From Fen-1135 sp963705275 (GTDB lineage Bacteria > Desulfobacterota > Syntrophia > Syntrophales > UBA2185): 64,000 nt of DNA. The stretch's first letter is position 1, and every line of letters begins with the position of its first letter. The stretch is taken from NCBI GenBank assembly GCA_963705275.1, contig OY970063.1, positions 1,426,001 to 1,490,000 on the forward strand, given 5' to 3'. Below, piece after piece: positions 54,187 to 61,658 of this stretch. The notes beneath the pieces are model-generated. The model was not told the origin of the DNA, made no database searches, and saw only the letters and a program-made list of their open reading frames with translations. Both the position numbers and the translations under genes were made by a program.

Positions 54187-54350
54187 AAGTGTGTGTCCCT
54201 TTGTGTGTCCTTTTTTTCAAAATGAGGATAAAACGCTTACACTCGATTACACAGAAGGACACTCATACTTCAATACAAATCAAATATTTATAATAAAACA
54301 GGTGACTTAGATATCTTCCTCGATGTGCCTTTCACGCCGAATGCTATTTG
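54187..54350 (+). repeat. diverged direct repeat, copy B (right of the caspase-like gene)
   Basis: See copy A. The best conserved part is 54293-54350, with AATAAAACAGG, CTTAGATAT and CCTTTCACGCCGAATGCT. Confidence 0.6.
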
Positions 54351-54492
54351 TCCTTTTAATATAATTATTACACTAATGTTTATTCACAAATAATTTGGCA
54401 AACAAGTTATTAAAGTTTCAATAAATATATCCCGATGATGATAATATAGGAGTGAAGGTCACCAAGCATTCTTGTCTAGCCTCCTCCCTTCA

Positions 54493-54525
54493 AGGCGGGA
54501 TTATTTTTATCCTGCCTTTGTTAGT
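54493..54525 (+). terminator. hairpin, possible weak terminator
   Basis: A 10-bp stem AAGGCGGGAT/ATCCTGCCTT with one G-U pair and a short loop, followed by TGTTAGTT. The U-run is poor. No plus-strand gene ends before it, so it might also belong to an RNA element. Confidence 0.35.
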
Positions 54526-54655
54526 TCAGAGAATAGGAAGGTATTAAATTGACATGGTCAGTTATGGCAATTTTTTCTCAAGTAAATTCTTGATTTGTCG
54601 AATAATTAGAGTATAAAGTAGAGACCATGAAGGACATATGAGGAGCGGAATTCAC

Positions 54656-55597
54656 ATGGAACGCTTCAAACAATATATTTTTGCGAACTTCGAGGCAATA
54701 ATCGTCCTCGTTATCCTCTTGTCGTCTTTCCTGGGGACGTACTTTCTTGATGACCCCTCGATTGTCCTCAATTTCTACTATCTTCCTGTTCTCGTGGCGT
54801 CGTACTTTCTCGGACGTCGCATGGGACTCCTCACCGCTACCCTGTCAATTCTGTTTGTCCTCACCTGTGCCTTGCTCTTTCCCTTCAGATTTTTCACCCC
54901 AAACATGTTGGTGCAGGATATCTGCAGGCTTTCCTCCTGGGGCGGTTTCCTTATTCTGGCAAGCGTCATTGTTGGTAGCCTGTATGAAATGAAGGAGCGC
55001 GGGTTGCGAGACCTGAAAGATGCTTACATCGGAATCGTAGAGATACTCGCAAAATATCTGGAGTCGACGGACCGGTACACCCAAGGGCATTCGGTCCGGG
55101 TCTCAGAGCTTGCCATGGACGTCGCTATCGCCATGGGCCTGCATCGTACTGATGTTGAAAATATCCGGGTGGCAGGACTACTTCACGACATCGGAAAGGT
55201 AGAGGTGAGCGGAGAGATTCTGCGCAAGGCAGCCAATCTGACAAGTGAAGAGAGGGAACAGATCGACAAACATTCAGAACAGGGAGCACGGATTATTTCT
55301 TCGGTGGGATCGGTCCTCAAGGAAGTTGTCCCCATCGTCATGGCCCACCATGAGTACTTCTCAAGCAATGAAAATGGGCGACAAGGAATCTCGAAAAAGG
55401 GGGAACTGCCGTTAGGGGCCCGGATTCTCGCCGTGGCCGACTCCTTCGATGCCATGACAACCGACCGTCCGTACCGCAAGGGCATGCCGCCTTGGCAGGC
55501 CCGCGAAGAAATAGCGGTCAATGCCGGCAAGCAGTTTGATCCTCGAGTCGTCGAAGCATTCAAGCGTGTGATCGACAAGAAACTGGAAACAATATAG
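54656..55597 (+). CDS. membrane HD-GYP-like phosphodiesterase with degenerate GYP motif
   Basis: The 313-residue product has four membrane helices (about 13-110) and an HD domain related to HD-GYP c-di-GMP phosphodiesterases. H and HD ligands are present (TQGHSVRVSELA, LLHDIGKVEV, MAHHEYF) as is the end (LGARILAVADSFDAMTTDRPYR). Between them the G-Y-P stretch is replaced by NENGRQGISKKGELP. Activity may be altered or lost. AGGAG lies ten bases before the ATG used. An ATG six codons earlier has a ribosome site that is too close. Confidence 0.85.
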   Translation: MERFKQYIFANFEAIIVLVILLSSFLGTYFLDDPSIVLNFYYLPVLVASYFLGRRMGLLTATLSILFVLTCALLFPFRFFTPNMLVQDICRLSSWGGFLILASVIVGSLYEMKERGLRDLKDAYIGIVEILAKYLESTDRYTQGHSVRVSELAMDVAIAMGLHRTDVENIRVAGLLHDIGKVEVSGEILRKAANLTSEEREQIDKHSEQGARIISSVGSVLKEVVPIVMAHHEYFSSNENGRQGISKKGELPLGARILAVADSFDAMTTDRPYRKGMPPWQAREEIAVNAGKQFDPRVVEAFKRVIDKKLETI

Positions 55598-55635
55598 GGC
55601 GGTAGTATAGGTACTGTCCGACCTGTGAAAGAAAT

Positions 55636-56862
55636 TTACGATATCTTGCTCCGTTTTTGTTCATACATTAATGCATCCGCCCGAGACATCAACTCATCGA
55701 TGGAATAGGGATTTGCAGGATCACTGCAAGCTATACCAACGCTAACAGAAATCTTATAATCCCTGTTTTCAATAGCATTATAAATATCAATCTGATTCTG
55801 CAGGCGACTTTTAAGTATATCAAAATCTTTCGGTGAAGCTCCAATTTCAAGAACCGCAAACTCATCGCCTCCAATACGAGCAATGATGTCAGATTTTCGA
55901 AAGACCTCCTTGAATATCGACGCAACTTCAACGAGAGCTTTATCACCTTTCTCATGGCCAAGATTATCATTGATCCATTTCATGTGATCCAAATCGGCAA
56001 ATAGCAGCAGTAACCAGTTCTTTGTTCTTTCCTGCATCTTTAGCTGCTGCTCGGCCAAGGTCATGAATCCTCTTCTGTTGTGGAGACCAGTGAGGTAATC
56101 GGTAATTGAAAGGGCAATTATCTCTTCCTCCAACCGCTTGCGTTCCTTGATATCATGGATAATCCCACGAAAGCCAATGGGTTGTTCAAGTGAGTCCCTT
56201 ATGAGGGAAATAGATATTCCCACAAACAGCTTTTTACCGTCTTTCCTTATGATCTCTGCCTCTGAATGCTTCTTAGGGATGCCGGTTCGGTATACTTCAT
56301 TATAATCAAGAAAAACCTTCTTAGAGTTGTCTTTGTCCATATACTGGCGATTATTCATTCCCTTCAATTCCTCCACGGAATAACCAAGAATCCGAGACGC
56401 GGCGGTATTGAAGAAGGTAAAATTACCCGCTAAGTCCAATTCATAATAGCCTTCTTCGATATTCTCGAGAATGTTACGATACTTCTCTTCACTTTCGTGC
56501 AATTCCTCTTTCGTTTTATTCAGTGACTCTGCGTTTTTCTCAAATCGCTCCATCATGCGGTTTAAAGAAGAAGATATTACATTCAATTCCACTGCTTCCT
56601 GGCGAAGATTCAAAGATAACTTTTCGCCGCCTTCCGTTGCTTTTTTTAGGAAATCAGCAGTGGTGGAAACAGCATCAAAGACATAACGGACTAATATGAT
56701 GCCAATAATAGCCAGCGCTATAATAAGAAAAAAGAGGACGAAATGGGTTGGAGATAGGGTGACATTTTGCTCATAAAAAATGTAAAATAGGACCAAAGAA
56801 GGCAAGACGAAAATACAGGAAACAATGATCATCAACCTGTGCCTTAAACTTTTTTCATGCAT
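55636..56862 (-). CDS. diguanylate cyclase with HAMP-like and PAS domains
   Basis: The 408-residue product has two membrane helices (about 11-30 and 40-60), a HAMP-like and coiled segment (to about 120), a PAS domain (about 122-240) and a GGDEF domain (about 245-405). The active site is intact (ARIGGDEFAVLE), and the product-inhibition site RxxD lies five residues before it (RKSDIIARI). It should make cyclic di-GMP. It is convergent with the HD-GYP-like gene, 38 bp apart. Confidence 0.93.
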   Translation of the reverse strand: MHEKSLRHRLMIIVSCIFVLPSLVLFYIFYEQNVTLSPTHFVLFFLIIALAIIGIILVRYVFDAVSTTADFLKKATEGGEKLSLNLRQEAVELNVISSSLNRMMERFEKNAESLNKTKEELHESEEKYRNILENIEEGYYELDLAGNFTFFNTAASRILGYSVEELKGMNNRQYMDKDNSKKVFLDYNEVYRTGIPKKHSEAEIIRKDGKKLFVGISISLIRDSLEQPIGFRGIIHDIKERKRLEEEIIALSITDYLTGLHNRRGFMTLAEQQLKMQERTKNWLLLLFADLDHMKWINDNLGHEKGDKALVEVASIFKEVFRKSDIIARIGGDEFAVLEIGASPKDFDILKSRLQNQIDIYNAIENRDYKISVSVGIACSDPANPYSIDELMSRADALMYEQKRSKIS

Positions 56863-57326
56863 ATCGCCTCCCCATTTGCGCTCACAAACCTACCTAACCA
56901 CGGAAACACAAAACCCCGTGCTCAGTTCGAGAAACGAGGTTTCAGTAATCAGTACATTGCCCTCACGCAACGTCAAAGAGTTCATGTATCTTAATCTCTG
57001 ATTTAGATGTGTGTTTTGACTATCACGATTCACATTTGAAATCTACAATGAAAATTAAACATGGCAGTTATGGACTTCAGGTCTCAATCACCTCTGCCAG
57101 CTAGTCCGTAGCAGACATAAATCCGAGCCAAATAATTACTGGCACAATTGCAAATCATTTCTTTTCGTGATGCACATCACGTCGATATTCTTCTCGTATG
57201 CCGATAATATCACTGAAGGCATCGGAATTTATAGTACAAAACACTGATCGATATTGTGTCGCTCAACGACTAGTTTTTAATTTGAGATAGGCGTTAATAA
57301 GAAACCCTATTGAAAGGAGATGGGCA
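56863..57326. other. divergent intergenic region with the GGDEF leader
   Basis: 464 bp between the GGDEF gene (minus) and a lipoprotein gene (plus). The minus strand holds a terminator hairpin (56904-56942). No match to c-di-GMP riboswitch consensus parts was seen. Confidence 0.45.
56904..56942 (-). terminator. intrinsic terminator in the leader of the GGDEF gene
   Basis: On the minus strand a 9-bp stem AAACCTCGT/ACGGGGTTT with one G-U pair encloses a smaller stem (CTC/GAG), followed by TTTTGTGTTT. It lies about 40 bp before the GGDEF start codon, and no minus-strand gene precedes it. Confidence 0.7.
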
Positions 57327-57674
57327 ATGAGAAAAGTTCATTCATATTTATTTCTGGTTTTTTTGCTTGTTGCAATGGGCTGTGCTACGCCGCAATCGTA
57401 CTATGTCGGTGTCAATCCTCAGAGCAGCGATGAGGCAACGGCCTATTACACGAGTGCTCTAAGCCTCGCTTCGCAGGGTATGCATAGAGACGCGATTAGC
57501 CAATTTAGGAAAGCGATTGCAGCCGATCCTTTTTTCGCGGAGGCTTGCCTAGGTTTGAGCAGATCCTACTATGCCATTAACAATTACGAATTCGCGCTGT
57601 TTTACAACATCAAGCATTACGAACTCGATGTCGCTCGGGATTACACATACAACTATCATTTGGACCTATACTGA
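57327..57674 (+). CDS. small TPR lipoprotein
   Basis: The 115-residue product has a lipoprotein signal (VAMGCATP, lipid Cys at 19) and one to two TPR-type helix pairs (ALSLASQGMHRDAISQFRKA, AACLGLSRSYYAINNYEFAL seen in part). It ends with several Tyr. AAGGAG precedes the ATG. The likely place is the outer membrane inner face, with a scaffold role. No specific family recognised. Confidence 0.82.
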   Translation: MRKVHSYLFLVFLLVAMGCATPQSYYVGVNPQSSDEATAYYTSALSLASQGMHRDAISQFRKAIAADPFFAEACLGLSRSYYAINNYEFALFYNIKHYELDVARDYTYNYHLDLY

Positions 57675-57787
57675 CAGCCGGAATCTGATAGAGAAGGTCG
57701 CGAAAGCCAGATAAGATTTACGAAGACATTTTTTGATCGGTGCCACAGATCATTTAACACGTATGCCTTAATTTCATAACATACGCC

Positions 57788-57874
57788 ATGAGCCCAGAGC
57801 CAACTACCATGTTCCTCCTGTTTGGTCTTGGTTTAATTTGGGTTGTACAAGCGAAGAGGAAGTTTAAAGAGTAA
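57788..57874 (+). pseudogene. orphan PEP-CTERM-like sorting tail (28 residues)
   Basis: A short frame encodes MSPEPTTMFLLFGLGLIWVV followed by QAKRKFKE. This is the plan of a PEP-CTERM sorting signal: the P-E-P triplet, a membrane helix and a basic end. The frame is closed by a stop 33 bases upstream, and no protein body precedes it. It is either a remnant of an exosortase substrate or a free tail. Confidence 0.45.
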
Positions 57875-57898
57875 ACTCTTTTTTAACTTTCAGCAGAA

Positions 57899-57930
57899 AG
57901 GCAGGGTCAAAGGAGCCCCGCCTTTTTTAT
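57899..57930 (+). terminator. intrinsic terminator
   Basis: Stem AGGCAGGG/CCCCGCCT with one mismatch, then TTTTTTATTTTT. It closes the plus-strand unit that starts with the lipoprotein gene. Confidence 0.8.
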
Positions 57931-58065
57931 TTTTCAACGATGACGATTATGGATCGTAATGTAGCATAGAAGGTTGAAATTGAGAAAACAACATTAGCAT
58001 CCTCGGTAAGTTTTACTATGCCTCCCGCCGTGGCAAGGAGTACGCGGGGAAGGAGCCGGTATCGG

Positions 58066-58479
58066 TCATGAAAGGTCGTCGTGTCGAGTATCTAAACGCT
58101 GCCAGCGCTGTAGTTCTTGCTTTTCCGCGAATTTTCCTCGGATGAATCTGGCGGCAAAATCAGGATGCCCGAAGTAACCGGGCGCCATGTCCAAGAACCT
58201 ATCCTGCATGTCCTTGAGGATTTTGGGGGCCTCATTTGCGGCAATAAAGTTGCGCTCGTCTTTGTGGGAGAAGACGATCTCGTCCCCTAACGCCTCTTTG
58301 ACCTTGTCGGCTTGCACTCGCAGCTCCGGCGGCAGGGTGTCGGGCCGAATCGGAATGGCGATCCGTATCTCCAGGAGCACAAACCAGCGGTCGCCGGCTA
58401 TAGGCCGGGAGTAGTCCCAGAACTCCATGGTCAGGCCGTTATTGAGAGGATGCCGGGATATCAATCTTTCCGAGTTCAT
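58066..58479 (-). CDS. hypothetical protein, 137 residues
   Basis: A soluble protein with an N-terminal strand-rich part (RHPLNNGLTMEFWDYSRPIAG, RWFVLLEIRIAIPI) and a helical C-terminus with aromatic and basic residues. It lies 19 bp after the ferredoxin reductase-like gene and probably in its operon. Small proteins of this kind occur in deltaproteobacteria, as far as I recall, without a known function. AGAGGC lies just before the ATG. Confidence 0.75.
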   Translation of the reverse strand: MNSERLISRHPLNNGLTMEFWDYSRPIAGDRWFVLLEIRIAIPIRPDTLPPELRVQADKVKEALGDEIVFSHKDERNFIAANEAPKILKDMQDRFLDMAPGYFGHPDFAARFIRGKFAEKQELQRWQRLDTRHDDLS

Positions 58480-58498
58480 TGCCTCTGCAAAACCTTGC

Positions 58499-59266
58499 TT
58501 ATCCTTTTCCGTGCCAGGCGAAATTCTCCTTTTCTACCGCTCCTTGATCCACGTTAAGGTTGCCGACCTCGGCGAGCGCAGACTCCATCATGGGAGGCGG
58601 GCCGCAGAGATAGAAGGATGCGTCTTTTGTGGCACCGTGCCTCTTCAAGATTTCGCCGCTCAAACGCCCCTCCTCATAGAAGACACCGGGATACTCCTGC
58701 CGGTAGTAGCCCTGCACGTCGTCGACACGGGTGAGGCAGTAAACCACTCTCAGCGTGAGGTCCCTGGTCATCGCCTGGATCTCATCCGTAGCGAAGACAT
58801 CTTCCATGCTCCTGTTCACCCAGAAGAGTGTTGCAATATTTTTCGCTTTGATATTTCTGAAGTGCCTAAGCACACTCAGGAAGGGCGTTATACCAACTCC
58901 CCCGGCCATCATGAATATGAACGGCTTGGCGTCTATGTCCTTGCAGAAGAGGCCTATGGGACCCATGCACCTTACTTCAGTTCCCGGCTTGAAATCCGGG
59001 ATGGCGGACGTAAAGTGGCCCGCCTTCTTGATAGTCAGACAGAGGACGGGGTCCTCCGGAGCGTTAGCTATCGAAAAAGGATGCGGGTCGCTCCATCCAC
59101 CGGACGTCATGATGCTGAGGGATACGAACTGGCCCGCCCTTCTCCTGGCAACCTTCTCATCAGATCCTTCGAGATATAGCGAGTAGGTGTCATGGTTTTC
59201 AGGTGCTATTTTCACTATCTTCCAGATATGCTTCTGGTCCTGACCGGCGCCTCTTGTGTCCGTCAT
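58499..59266 (-). CDS. ferredoxin-NADP reductase-like FAD oxidoreductase
   Basis: The 255-residue product has an FAD-binding barrel (GQFVSLSIM, HPFSIANAPED) and an NAD(P)-binding domain (MMAGGVGITPFLSVLRHF, FYLCGPPPMM). There is no cytochrome b5 or 2Fe-2S domain, so it needs a partner electron acceptor. AGGAGG lies four bases before the ATG at 59266. The frame opens 14 codons further but without support. It sits 13 bp after the thiol peroxidase gene and could supply it with electrons through a carrier (inference). Confidence 0.9.
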   Translation of the reverse strand: MTDTRGAGQDQKHIWKIVKIAPENHDTYSLYLEGSDEKVARRRAGQFVSLSIMTSGGWSDPHPFSIANAPEDPVLCLTIKKAGHFTSAIPDFKPGTEVRCMGPIGLFCKDIDAKPFIFMMAGGVGITPFLSVLRHFRNIKAKNIATLFWVNRSMEDVFATDEIQAMTRDLTLRVVYCLTRVDDVQGYYRQEYPGVFYEEGRLSGEILKRHGATKDASFYLCGPPPMMESALAEVGNLNVDQGAVEKENFAWHGKG

Positions 59267-59279
59267 ATTGCCTCCTCTC

Positions 59280-59903
59280 TCATTTGACCAGCTTCTGCGC
59301 CTCCTCAATTGCCCGTTCCATGTCCGGAAGGTGGGTGATCTCGGGAACTACCTGGATGTAGCGCACCCTTCCATCTTTACCCACGATGATGACCGAACGC
59401 GCCAGAAGCATTAAACCATCCATCAGGAGACCGGTGGAGCGGCCAAAGGCGCCCTCCTTGTAGTCGGAAAGAAATTCGATGTTCTTGATCTTTGCCTCAT
59501 TCGCAAATCGTTTCTGGGCAAACGGGGTATCGCGGCTGATGGTAATCTTCTTGACCTGGGGCGGGAGCTTGTCTCCGTTATCATAGAGGTAGTGTGTCTG
59601 TGCCTCGCAGACGGCTGTGTCTAAGGAGGGAACGACACTCACGAAGAGGATTGAGCCTTTCATATCTTTGGCGAGGTTCACGCGCTGCATGGTCATAGCG
59701 TCCACCAGCTCTACCGACGGGAGTTTGCCGCCTATGACTATTGGCTTGCCCAGCAGTTTAAGGCTCATGCCTTCTCTCGCCACGGCAGAACCCGGTGCAA
59801 CCGATCCTTTCTCGACGGCCATATTGGCGTAACTTGCCGCGCAGGCCGAGAGAAAAAACAAAGACAGGAAAATTAGAATTAAACGTATTGTTCTTGGTAT
59901 CAT
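59280..59903 (-). CDS. Tpx-type thiol peroxidase lipoprotein, one-Cys form
   Basis: The 207-residue product has a lipoprotein signal (FLSAC, lipid Cys at 21) followed by a thiol peroxidase domain. The peroxidatic Cys is C99 in PSLDTAVCEAQT. The resolving Cys of classical Tpx is replaced by Ala (PFAQKRFANEA, position 134). It should reduce peroxides at the membrane, with its sulfenic acid resolved by an outside thiol. AGGAG lies seven bases before the ATG at 59903. Confidence 0.9.
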   Translation of the reverse strand: MIPRTIRLILIFLSLFFLSACAASYANMAVEKGSVAPGSAVAREGMSLKLLGKPIVIGGKLPSVELVDAMTMQRVNLAKDMKGSILFVSVVPSLDTAVCEAQTHYLYDNGDKLPPQVKKITISRDTPFAQKRFANEAKIKNIEFLSDYKEGAFGRSTGLLMDGLMLLARSVIIVGKDGRVRYIQVVPEITHLPDMERAIEEAQKLVK

Positions 59904-59996
59904 GGCCAATCTCCTTTCTCTTCTGTAATGATCGTTAAGGTTCTTGTAACATCTGTCATTCCCACAGTGGCTGTCGACCTCTGGGGGCAGTTAAGT

Positions 59997-61658
59997 TTAT
60001 CGTGATGTCGCAGCCGCCAAGGCGGCATTGACTATGGTCTGTGCTTCCTCCAGGATGAGCCTTAAATGCTCCTTTCCGCGGAAGCTCTCAACATATATCT
60101 TGTAGATGTCTTCTGTTCCTGACGGACGCGCGGCGAACCAGCCGCTTTCGGCAATCACCTTTACGCCGCCGATGGGGGCGCCATTGCCCGGCGCATGAGT
60201 AACTATCTCCCGGATTTTTTCGCCGGCCAGATCTGTGAATGGCACCTGATCGGCGGAGAGTTTTCCAAGCGCCTTTTTTTGCTCCGGTGTCGCGGGTGCA
60301 TCGACACGGTCGTAAAATGGTTCTCCGAACTCACGCGCGAGGTCGCCGTAGAGCTCGCCCGGGTCGCGTCCCATACGGGCGGTAATCTCCGCCGCAAGGA
60401 GGACAGAAATGATCCCGTCTTTGTCCGTTGCCCACACCGTGCCGTCATGCCGCAGGAAAGACGCCCCCGCGCTTTCCTCGCACCCGAAGCCGAGGGAACC
60501 TGCAAGCAGCCCGTCCACGAACCATTTGAAGCCGACGGGCGTCTCATAAAGCTGCCTCCCCAGCTTTGCGGTGACGCGATCGATCATCTCGCTGCTCACC
60601 AGGGTCTTCCCCACTGCCGCATCCGCCCGCCATCCGGGCCGGTGCTGAAAGAGGTAGTGAACCATTACCGAAAGAAAGTGGTTGGCCGGAAGCAATCCCG
60701 CGCTCCGCGTGACGACCCCGTGCCTGTCATGATCCGTATCACATGCGAAGGCAATGTCGAAGCGGTCCTTCAAACCGATCAAACGCTGCATGGCGTAATG
60801 AGACGATGGGTCCATGCGAATGCGGCCGTCCCAATCAAGCGTCATGAAGCGGAAAGTCGGATCGACTGCGTCATTTACGATATTAAGGTCGAGGCCGTAG
60901 CGTTCCGCAATCGGCCTCCAGTAATTGACCCCGGCGCCGCCCAAAGGGTCTACCCCCAGCTTGATTTTGGCGCCGCGAATCGTGTCCATATCGATGACAT
61001 TCCCGAGATCGTCAACATAGGCCCGGATATAATCGTGCCGGTGTGTCGTGGAAGCGCGAAAGGCTTTCTCAAAGGGAATTCGTTTGACACCCTTGAGGCC
61101 GTTTGCAAGAAATTCGTTTGCCTTTGTCTCTATCCAGCCTGTGACAGCGGGCTCCGCCGGCCCGCCTCCCGGGGGGTTGTATTTGAAGCCGCCGTCTTCA
61201 GGCGGATTATGCGAAGGCGTGATGACGATGCCGTCGGCAAGGCCTTTTTTGCGCCCGCGGTTGTACGTGAGAATCGCATGGGAGATGGTCGGCGTCGGTG
61301 TGTATTCATTTCCATCGGCAATCATGACGTCCACCCGGTTTGCCGCAAGCACCTCCAGAGCAGTGTGAAAAGCGGGCACGGAGATCGCATGGGTGTCTAT
61401 GCCTATAAATAGCGGGCCGTTGATCTTGTGCTGCTTGCGGTACAGGCAGATGGCCTGTGTAACGGCGAGGATATGCGCCTCGTTGAAGGAATTCTCAAAA
61501 GGGGACCCGCGGTGCCCAGATGTGCCGAAGGCGACCCGCTGCGCCGGAATAGACGGGTCGGGCTTCTCCTTGAAGTAAGCCGTAATGAGCTTGGTCACAT
61601 TGACGAGCATGGAAGGCTCTGCGGGCTTTCCCGCCCTTGGATTCGCTTTCGCCGTCAT
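59997..61658 (-). CDS. pgm: phosphoglucomutase
   Basis: The product interconverts glucose-1-phosphate and glucose-6-phosphate. The 553 residues fit the alpha-D-glucose-specific bacterial form. The phosphoserine loop is ITPSHNPPEDGGFKYNPP, the metal loop is ACDTDHDRHG, the sugar loop GCEESAGASFL and the phosphate loop RPSGTEDIYKIY. The start overlaps the pgi stop (ATGA). Confidence 0.96.
   Translation of the reverse strand: MTAKANPRAGKPAEPSMLVNVTKLITAYFKEKPDPSIPAQRVAFGTSGHRGSPFENSFNEAHILAVTQAICLYRKQHKINGPLFIGIDTHAISVPAFHTALEVLAANRVDVMIADGNEYTPTPTISHAILTYNRGRKKGLADGIVITPSHNPPEDGGFKYNPPGGGPAEPAVTGWIETKANEFLANGLKGVKRIPFEKAFRASTTHRHDYIRAYVDDLGNVIDMDTIRGAKIKLGVDPLGGAGVNYWRPIAERYGLDLNIVNDAVDPTFRFMTLDWDGRIRMDPSSHYAMQRLIGLKDRFDIAFACDTDHDRHGVVTRSAGLLPANHFLSVMVHYLFQHRPGWRADAAVGKTLVSSEMIDRVTAKLGRQLYETPVGFKWFVDGLLAGSLGFGCEESAGASFLRHDGTVWATDKDGIISVLLAAEITARMGRDPGELYGDLAREFGEPFYDRVDAPATPEQKKALGKLSADQVPFTDLAGEKIREIVTHAPGNGAPIGGVKVIAESGWFAARPSGTEDIYKIYVESFRGKEHLRLILEEAQTIVNAALAAATSR

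Larger units (their letters stand above)
54022..54655. other. long intergenic region right of the caspase-like gene
   Basis: About 630 bp, AT-rich. It holds repeat copy B and a hairpin at 54493-54519. The rest shows no gene. Confidence 0.5.
57675..58065. other. intergenic region after the TPR lipoprotein gene
   Basis: 391 bp. It contains the PEP-CTERM-like fragment and the terminator noted. Nothing else is recognised. Confidence 0.5.

Noticed and set aside
54400..54655. c-di-GMP riboswitch in front of the HD-GYP-like gene
   Set aside because: A hairpin is present, but none of the conserved GEMM blocks could be found.
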